A DNA stretch of 25,881 nucleotides. Origin: CAYRYU01 sp964428355. Its GTDB lineage: Bacteria > Muiribacteriota > Ozemobacteria > Ozemobacterales > Ozemobacteraceae. Shown one piece after another: positions 6,960 through 12,598 of the stretch. The notes beneath the pieces are model-generated. The model saw nothing but the letters and a program-made list of their open reading frames with translations, had not been told where the DNA came from and searched no databases. The translations under genes were made by a program, and so were the position numbers. Each line of letters begins with the position of its first letter. Position 1 is the first letter of the stretch. The stretch spans positions 1 through 25,881 of the forward strand of contig CAYRYU010000104.1 of assembly GCA_964428355.1 (NCBI GenBank), given 5' to 3'.

Positions 6960-8120
6960 ATGATGAACCAATCTGGAAAGTGGGGCTTGGCCACGATTGC
7001 CCTGGTACTCCTTTTCGCCGTGGACGCTTTCGGGGCGGAGACGAATCCCGTCGGGATCGTGCTCAAAGCGCCTTCCGATGCCTGCCGTCTGGTGCGGGCC
7101 GAGTCGGAACTCGCCGTCACGAAAGGAATGAAGCTTTTTCCGGGCGATGTTTTCAAAAAACCGGCTGCCGAGGCCGCTCCCGAAGTGAAGTGGTGGCCCT
7201 ACGCCAGTTGGGGAAAAACCGAATCCGAAGACAAGCTCGTCGTCGCTTTCGCCCCTCCGGGATCGAAGGACAAGAAGGGGATGGTCGACCAGTTGAAATC
7301 CTACATGGGTTTCGTCGATACCGAGTTCGAAACCGTCCACGGAGTCTCGGACATGCCTTCCGAAACCCGGCGGGAGCAGCCGGGGGAGGTCAAGGACAGC
7401 TTCGATGAGCAAGCATCCGATCATTCCCTGGACGCGGCCGGGCCTTCCAAGGGAGCCGAGAGCAGCCCTCCGGCGGCCTCCCCGGGATCGGTCCCACAAC
7501 CTGCTGCATCCGAGTTGGAGGCTGGACCTGGAGCTGGCGACATGGCAAAGCCCTCCGCTGTCCAATCTCTTTCCGGCAAAGAAAAGGCCGGGGGACAGAA
7601 AAAGAAGAGATCTGAGTATCCCCAGCCCGGGTACAAGGCCTCCCTGATGGGCAAGGTGGCCATCAGGTTTGCCTGCGATCCTGCCCAGGGAGTCCCGACC
7701 TCGATCGTATTCACCGATGAAGCCGGGAAGGAGGTTTTCAAACGCCCCGCCACCGGTTCGGTTAACCTGAAGGCCGAGGAGATCGGTATCGAACCGGGGA
7801 AGGTCTACAGATGGAGGTTCGAGGGAGTTTCCGGGGAGAAAGACAAGGAGGTCCGGCTCATCGACCCCGAAACCATGAAGACCGTTCGCGAGGATTTCAA
7901 CCGGATCGCTTCCGAGACCGCCGATCCTGTCCAGAAGAAGTTGCAGCAGGCTGCCTACCTTCAGTTCGTGAGCGACCTGGGAGGAACCGGCACGGATCTC
8001 TATTGGCTCAGCTTCAAGCTGCTAACGGAGCTCCTCCGGGACAACCCCGGCCACCCGGCTGCCGAGAGGTACCGGGAGAAGTGCCTTGCCCACCTCGACC
8101 AATCCAAGGGGGGAAAGTGA
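6960..8120 (+). CDS. secreted FecR/DUF928-like partner of the CHASE2 protein
   Basis: A 386-residue exported protein. The signal peptide ends near AVDAFGAE (about residue 25). Residues 26-75 read like a FecR-type module (CRLVRAESELAVTKGMKLFPGDVF), and a poorly conserved linker rich in Pro, Ala, Ser and Glu covers about 125-220. The C-terminal half starts with a beta-rich unit (KVAIRFACDP..IVFTDEAGKEVFKR..PGKVYRWRFEGV), then a helical unit with AAYLQFVSDL and DLYWLSFKLLTELLRDNPG. This order (sandwich ending in YRW, then helices) recalls DUF928, which in cyanobacteria often sits beside CHASE2 genes. That is an inference from pattern, not a confirmed match. AAAGAGG precedes ATG 6960. Close spacing to the CHASE2 gene suggests co-expression and a shared envelope function. 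Confidence 0.6.
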   Translation: MMNQSGKWGLATIALVLLFAVDAFGAETNPVGIVLKAPSDACRLVRAESELAVTKGMKLFPGDVFKKPAAEAAPEVKWWPYASWGKTESEDKLVVAFAPPGSKDKKGMVDQLKSYMGFVDTEFETVHGVSDMPSETRREQPGEVKDSFDEQASDHSLDAAGPSKGAESSPPAASPGSVPQPAASELEAGPGAGDMAKPSAVQSLSGKEKAGGQKKKRSEYPQPGYKASLMGKVAIRFACDPAQGVPTSIVFTDEAGKEVFKRPATGSVNLKAEEIGIEPGKVYRWRFEGVSGEKDKEVRLIDPETMKTVREDFNRIASETADPVQKKLQQAAYLQFVSDLGGTGTDLYWLSFKLLTELLRDNPGHPAAERYREKCLAHLDQSKGGK

Positions 8121-8157
8121 CCTTTTTCGACAAAGAACCAAGTATGCTGATAGGACT

Positions 8158-8254
8158 GCCACGGAGACCCAGGGCCACAGAGGGTGTGGATGAATCGGGA
8201 ATGTGTTGTTCACTTTTTCGAAAACCCCGGGCCTTCTCTGTGTTCTCTGATGCC
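8158..8254. repeat. CACAGAG-type inverted repeat
   Basis: The left arm (8158-8183) contains CCACGGAGACCC and GCCACAGAGG; the right arm (8234-8254) is TTCTCTGTGTTCTCTGATGCC read as its approximate reverse complement (the shared core CACAGAG pairs with CTCTGTG). The arms are imperfect and enclose about 50 bp. The pattern resembles the dispersed hairpin repeats with alternating CACAGAG units known in many bacterial genomes. No gene is encoded here. Confidence 0.5.
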
Positions 8255-8281
8255 TTGAAAAAGCCGCCAAAGAATGGTCTT

Positions 8282-8353
8282 GCCACGGATTTTCACGGAT
8301 GGACACGGATTGGATTTGGGGAAAATCAGTGTTGATCGGTGTTTATCCGTGGC
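8282..8353. repeat. CACGGAT-type inverted repeat with 10-bp periodicity
   Basis: Left arm 8282-8313 holds three CACGGAT units exactly 10 bp apart (CACGGATTTT, CACGGATGGA, CACGGATTGG). Right arm 8322-8353 ends in TTATCCGTGGC; its reverse complement matches the left arm at about 24 of 32 positions and keeps the same three-unit spacing. The loop is 8 bp. Such elements are dispersed in many bacterial genomes. It lies in front of the histidine kinase gene and is not part of it, although the kinase frame stays open through it. Confidence 0.7.
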
Positions 8354-8414
8354 GAGATTTCTTCGCTCTCGATCCCTTCCTCGTCGGTTGGGTTTTTCCC
8401 TAGGTCCGACTGGA

Positions 8415-10115
8415 ATGCTTCGGCGGAATTTACCCCATTTCCTCGCCGCGGGGCTGACCCTTTCCTCTCTTCTACTATTGGGGTACATGGCGTTCCAGGC
8501 GCTCGAGATCCAGGTTCGGGACGAATTGGGAGCCCGGTTGCGGGAAACCTCGTTGCGTGCGCGCGGGGTGGCGTTGGATTTCATCAACCGCCTTCCCGAG
8601 GTTCTGGCCGAGCGGCATTTCATTTCCCTTCCCCTGGAAAGGCATGCGCTGCCTGCCTTTTCCTTTCCCGATTCCCCCCAAGACCTTGAACGGCTCCTGA
8701 GATACAGCGAAAATCCCGTTTCGTCCCGGCTTCCGCTGCTCGAGGGATTGGTCAATGCGGAAACTCCGAAGAGGGGCTTCTGGGACCACCTGCTTGTCTG
8801 CCAGGGGATCCTGAACGCGGACTTCACTTCGGCGGAAAGCGCCCTGCGACGACTCATTCAAGAGGACGCGGATTTGCGCCTTCCCGACGGATTGTCCATG
8901 AAAGCCGCAGCCCTGCTGCAGATCTCCCGCCTCTACCTTTCGCGGAAGATGCCGGACAAGGCCCTTGAGGTCCTCCGGGAAGTCGCGCACTGTCCTGCTC
9001 CCGAAAGGCTTCCAGCTTCCTTCTCGCTCTCGATGGCTGGAACCATGGGCCTTGAGGGTGATCAGTGGCCCGGAATGATTCTCTGGGCCTGGACCGCTCC
9101 GGCTTCGACCACCTGGAGGGAAGGTTGGGTCGAAACGGGTTCGGGAAAAGGGCTGTTGTTGAAAAGCGGGGTGGGATGGAGGTTGTATGCCGGGGATCTC
9201 ATGTGGAAGCGCCTGGCAAGCTCCCTGGCTGGAATCGGGGGCGGTGCGGTCGAGGCTGCGCTTGCCGCCTCCGGAACCACCGGGAGTGTGCCGGTGGAGG
9301 GACTTGAGGGAACGGCTTTCGTCGTCCGGGAGGCCGATGGCGGCCACGGCACACGGCTCCCGGGCATCCAGCGGCTGGGCCTTGGCCTCCTGCTTGCCCT
9401 GGGCGGCCTGGGCCTTTCATGGATTGTCCTTCTGGGCCTCAAGCGGGACCAGGCGGCCACCCTTTTGGCCGGCCAGGAGCAGTTCTTCCGCCAGGCGGCC
9501 CACGATCTGAAGACGCCTCTTGCAACTATGAGGGTGCTGGCGGAGACTCTTGCCCTTCGCCGTTCGGATTCCCCCGAGACCGAGAACCGCTACCTTGCCC
9601 AGTTGGTGCAGGAAACTGATCGTGCAGCTGAAGTTGTCGATCAGATGCTGTTGGGGGCGCGCCTGAAAGCGGGGAACGTTCTGCCCGCTCTGGAGGCTGT
9701 TTCCCCAGATTACGTCATCGGGCGTGTCCTGGAAAGGTTCACTCCCAGGCTTCAGGGGTGGAGTATCGGCCACCATCCCCCCCAGGGTGAGATGGTCCGG
9801 GCCGACCCGGTGATGTTCGAGAGGGTGATCGTGAACCTGGTCGAGAATATCGTGAAACATGCATCAGAAGGCCGCGCCATGGATTTCCGCGTGACGCGCC
9901 TGGAGCGGGGCCGTGTCGAAATCGCGGTCGGGGACCGGGGGCCGGGAGTCTCGGTGGATGGAGCGAAGGCGGAATCGGGCACGAGAGGAATCGGTCTCGA
10001 GCTGGTTGGGAGAATCGTCGCGCTTCACGGGGGAGAGTTTCGACATGTTCCCCGTGAGGGAGGTGGGACATGGGCGATTTCGATCTGGAGCGAAGATGTG
10101 GAGGAAGTCCATTGA
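8415..10115 (+). CDS. membrane sensor histidine kinase
   Basis: A 566-residue two-component kinase. Membrane segments at about residues 7-27 (HFLAAGLTLSSLLLLGYMAF) and 320-342 (LGLLLALGGLGLSWIVLLGL) enclose a periplasmic domain of about 290 residues with helical, TPR-like stretches (SMKAAALLQISRLYLSRKMPDKALEVL) and no recognised sensor family. The HisKA dimerisation helix carries the phospho-acceptor His363 in RQAAHDLKTPLATM. The ATPase domain shows an N box (NLVENIVKH, Asn near 478), a G1 box (DRGPGV, Asp near 507) and a G2 box (RGIGLELVGRIV). All catalytic motifs look intact. ATG 8415 was chosen because the first membrane helix follows directly; the frame is open upstream through the repeat to 8274, which is unlikely to be coding. 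Its stop overlaps the TTG start of the regulator (TTGA), so the pair is coupled. Confidence 0.85.
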   Translation: MLRRNLPHFLAAGLTLSSLLLLGYMAFQALEIQVRDELGARLRETSLRARGVALDFINRLPEVLAERHFISLPLERHALPAFSFPDSPQDLERLLRYSENPVSSRLPLLEGLVNAETPKRGFWDHLLVCQGILNADFTSAESALRRLIQEDADLRLPDGLSMKAAALLQISRLYLSRKMPDKALEVLREVAHCPAPERLPASFSLSMAGTMGLEGDQWPGMILWAWTAPASTTWREGWVETGSGKGLLLKSGVGWRLYAGDLMWKRLASSLAGIGGGAVEAALAASGTTGSVPVEGLEGTAFVVREADGGHGTRLPGIQRLGLGLLLALGGLGLSWIVLLGLKRDQAATLLAGQEQFFRQAAHDLKTPLATMRVLAETLALRRSDSPETENRYLAQLVQETDRAAEVVDQMLLGARLKAGNVLPALEAVSPDYVIGRVLERFTPRLQGWSIGHHPPQGEMVRADPVMFERVIVNLVENIVKHASEGRAMDFRVTRLERGRVEIAVGDRGPGVSVDGAKAESGTRGIGLELVGRIVALHGGEFRHVPREGGGTWAISIWSEDVEEVH

Positions 10116-10941
10116 AACAGAAGATTCTCGTGGTCGAGGACGAGACCGTGATGAGGGAATTGTTGCGTGACAACCNNNNNNNNNNNNNNNNNNNNNNNNN
10201 NNNNNNNNNNNNNNNNNNNNNNNNNNNNNNNNNNNNNNNNNNNNNNNNNNNNNNNNNNNNNNNNNNNNNNNNNNNAAGATTCTCGTGGTCGAGGACGAGA
10301 CCGTGATGAGGGAATTGTTGCGTGACAACCTCAGGTTCGAGGGGTTCGAGGTTTTGGAGGCTTCTTCCCTGGCTCAGGCCCGTGAAAAACTCCCGGTCCC
10401 CCCCGATCTTGTGGTCCTGGACGTAAACCTCCCGGACGGCGAAGGGATAGCCGAGCTTCAGGACTGGAGGAACAAGGGGTTCCGCGTTCCGGTCCTCGTC
10501 TGCACCGTCAAGGATCGCGAGATCGATGTGGTGAGGGCCTTGGATGCAGGGGCCGACGATTACGTGACAAAACCTCTGCGGATTCGGGAATTCCTGGCAC
10601 GCGTGCGCTCACTTCTCCGAAGGAATGTCGACCCATCAGGGGAGTCCGCTCTTGTCGGAGACTGTCGCGTCGATTTCAAGGGGCGGTTGCTCGAGCGGGC
10701 GGGCGTTTCCGTCGCACTCACTTCGACGGAATGGGCTCTTCTCGAATACCTTTTCGCGAACAGGAACTGCGTTCTCAACCGCGAGCAGATTGCGGAAAGA
10801 CTTTGGGGGGTCAGGGACCTCGATGACTCCAGAGCAGTGGATGTGCACGTGGCGCGGCTGAGGAGAAAGCTGGGTGATTCTCATGCCGGAAAAGCCGTGG
10901 TGACGGTTCGGGGAATGGGCTACAAGCTGGTTTTGAATTGA
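10112..10941 (+). CDS. OmpR/PhoB-family response regulator (crosses assembly gap)
   Basis: As written, the gene is split by 100 N. The 55 bp before the gap are repeated exactly after it; removing the gap and one copy gives an uninterrupted 675-bp gene of 224 residues. The receiver has Glu9/Asp10, phospho-acceptor Asp52 in VVLDVNLPDG, Thr80 and Lys102 in YVTKPLRIREF. The winged-helix domain is of the OmpR/PhoB class (LTSTEWALLEYLFANRNCVLNREQ...RAVDVHVARLRRKLG...VRGMGYKLV). The start is TTG 10112 overlapping the kinase stop TGA; this gives MKQKILVVEDE. It is the cognate regulator of the upstream kinase. The next gene starts 123 bp downstream behind direct repeats that suit a regulator of this type. 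Confidence 0.85.
10121..10175 (+). repeat. 55-bp copy left of the gap
   Basis: Identical to 10276-10330. It encodes residues 4-21 of the response regulator plus the first base of codon 22. The duplication is almost certainly unmerged contig-end overlap, not biology. Confidence 0.9.
10176..10275. other. assembly gap of exactly 100 N
   Basis: Placeholder run of 100 N between two identical 55-bp flanks. The round length is the usual convention for a gap of unknown size. The real gap is probably negative (the contigs overlap by 55 bp), because joining them restores one intact reading frame. Confidence 0.95.
10276..10330 (+). repeat. 55-bp copy right of the gap
   Basis: Exact copy of 10121-10175. 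It is in frame with the rest of the response regulator. Confidence 0.9.
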
Positions 10942-10973
10942 TGCCCGTCACGTCGCGAGGTCGGGACTCGAAA

Positions 10974-11029
10974 TCGTTACCGGACCGTTACGTTTCCGAA
11001 GTCCAACCGTTACTTCCCGGGGCGATAAT
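10974..11029 (+). promoter_or_regulatory. PhoB-like direct repeats and -10 box before the short secretin gene
   Basis: TCGTTAC (10974-10980), four bases, CCGTTAC (10985-10991), then CCGTTAC again at 11007-11013. The starts are 11 and 22 bp apart, so all three lie on the same helix face. GATAAT (11024-11029) is a good -10 hexamer beginning 11 bp after the last repeat (10 bp between), and no -35 is recognisable. Seven-base repeats with four-base gaps ending about 10 bp before the -10 are the layout of PhoB/OmpR-activated promoters. The likely binder is the regulator encoded just upstream. This is inference from spacing. Confidence 0.6.
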
Positions 11030-11064
11030 CTGGACAACGGATGAAATCCGGAAAGGAGAATGAA

Positions 11065-12558
11065 ATGAACAAGCGTTCGAAAGTATCGATCACGGTCCTG
11101 GCCTTTTCCCTCCTGCTTATGTTGGCCCCAGGGAACCACGGCGCTCCCGTTTTTGCCTCGGAAAAGACATCGGAGGCCGGGAAGGAGCTGGATGAAGCCG
11201 TCAGCAGGTTCTGGCTCGATGGATTCGGGGAGAAGGAGGGAAACCGCCTCAGGGAAATGGCTCGCGACCTTGCGGAACCCGAAACCCGCGCGAAGGCGGT
11301 CTTCCACGCGGCTTGCGCGGATCTTATGGCTGGGAAGCGTGAAGCCGCGCAAAGGGCACTTTCCACCCTGGAGGGATTGAACGCGGGAAGGGAATATCTC
11401 GAAGCGCTCCGGAAGTTGTTGGGAGCTCAAGTCGCTCCGGAAAAGTCCCTTTCCCTCGATATCAAGGACGTTCCCCTTCGCGAAGTTCTCCGGATGGTCG
11501 CCCAGAAGGTCAATCAACCCCTCGTCATCGGCGATGACGTTCCCGACCGGATGGTTTCCCTCCATCTTCCGAAGGTTGAGTTCGACCAGGTTCTCCAGAT
11601 TCTATCCAAGATCGGGAACTTCAAGGTCGACCGGTCGACCGGGATCCTTCTTGTGACCTACAACCCGAGCATCGGGGTGAATCCCGAGCCGGATGGCCGG
11701 ATCAACCTCGACCTGAAGGACGGCGATCTCCCCGAAGTCATCAAGCTGGTCGCGGGGCTGGGAAAGCTGAATGTCGTTCTTCACCGGAAGGTACTGGGTC
11801 GTATCTCCATCAAGCTCGATCGTGTCGTTCCACAGGAGGCTCTGCGGTTGATTGCCAGGGCCGCGGATCTCTACATCGAGAAGGATGGCGATGCCTTACT
11901 GGTCGTCAGGACCGATGACTTGCGAAATCTGACGGGAAAGGCCAGTTCGGAGGTCGTTCCCCTGAAGTATCTCGAACCTGCTGATGCCGTTGCGTTCCTG
12001 AATGCGGAGAGGATTCCCGGGGCGACCATTCTCGAGAAGGGCCGTGGAATAAGGATCAATAGCACTCCTGAGCTGGTCGAAAAGGCGAGGTCCTTGCTCG
12101 CGGAGCAGGACAAGCCCCAGAGCCCGATCATGATCAACATGAAAGTCTGGGAGCTGGTCGCCAGCGGTCCCTTCTCGATCGAGGATTTTGAACGGCAGGA
12201 CGGTTCCCAGAAGCTGGGATCCGCAAGAATCCTTTCTTCCCCCCAGATCTTCGCGATGCCTGGCGGAAAAGCCAGCACCGGATTCGGGACTGCGAAGGCG
12301 GCCCTCAAGTCGGCCGAGAAATCCCAGGATTCAGGGTACCAGTTCGAGGTTCGGCCCGTCCTTCTTCCGGGGGGGCTTGTCCAGATCGATATGAAGGCCA
12401 AGATCACGACGGAATCGGAGGAAGGGGACGAAAAGAAGCTCCAGACAAGGGAATGGGCTTCCTCCATGGTCGTGAAGCCGGGAAATCGCTTTTTCCATCA
12501 GATTCAGGGCGGGGAAAGGCCGATCATTCTCGAGATGGTGGTTGGCCGCACGGAATGA
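11065..12558 (+). CDS. short secretin-family protein
   Basis: A 497-residue exported protein. It has a signal peptide (about residues 1-32), then a helical region to about 125 (AVFHAACADLMAGKREAAQRAL). Two STN/secretin-N-like domains follow at about 129-200 (LSLDIKDVPLREVLRMVAQKVNQPL) and 212-282 (RINLDLKDGDLPEVIKLVAG). A NolW-like domain at about 296-348 contains VVPLKYLEPADAVAFLN and GIRINSTPELVEKARSLL. The C-terminal part (353-495) resembles the secretin domain (ARILSSPQIFAMPGGKAS, EVRPVLLPGGLVQIDM) but is short, about 140 residues, so a full outer-membrane barrel is doubtful. ATG 11065 has AAAGGAG 6 nt upstream. It is preceded by PhoB-like repeats and the kinase/regulator pair. It may be a small secretin or a secretin-derived periplasmic protein. 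Confidence 0.75.
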   Translation: MNKRSKVSITVLAFSLLLMLAPGNHGAPVFASEKTSEAGKELDEAVSRFWLDGFGEKEGNRLREMARDLAEPETRAKAVFHAACADLMAGKREAAQRALSTLEGLNAGREYLEALRKLLGAQVAPEKSLSLDIKDVPLREVLRMVAQKVNQPLVIGDDVPDRMVSLHLPKVEFDQVLQILSKIGNFKVDRSTGILLVTYNPSIGVNPEPDGRINLDLKDGDLPEVIKLVAGLGKLNVVLHRKVLGRISIKLDRVVPQEALRLIARAADLYIEKDGDALLVVRTDDLRNLTGKASSEVVPLKYLEPADAVAFLNAERIPGATILEKGRGIRINSTPELVEKARSLLAEQDKPQSPIMINMKVWELVASGPFSIEDFERQDGSQKLGSARILSSPQIFAMPGGKASTGFGTAKAALKSAEKSQDSGYQFEVRPVLLPGGLVQIDMKAKITTESEEGDEKKLQTREWASSMVVKPGNRFFHQIQGGERPIILEMVVGRTE

Positions 12559-12598
12559 TTGCCGCACGGCATGATCGGGTCAGGCAATCCCGGGAGAG

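Noticed and set aside
5435..7156. A 573-codon minus-strand frame opposite the CHASE2 gene
   Set aside because: Its product has no hydrophobic or domain pattern and is rich in His/Asp/Glu of the shadow type; the plus strand encodes a coherent membrane protein.
8274..8414. An in-frame upstream extension of the histidine kinase (47 more residues)
   Set aside because: The extension runs through the CACGGAT repeat and has no ribosome site; the first membrane helix starts right after ATG 8415.
12560..12571. TGCCG/CGGCA mini-hairpin between the convergent secretin and hybrid-kinase genes
   Set aside because: The stem is 5 bp, the loop is 2 nt and no T tract follows on either strand.
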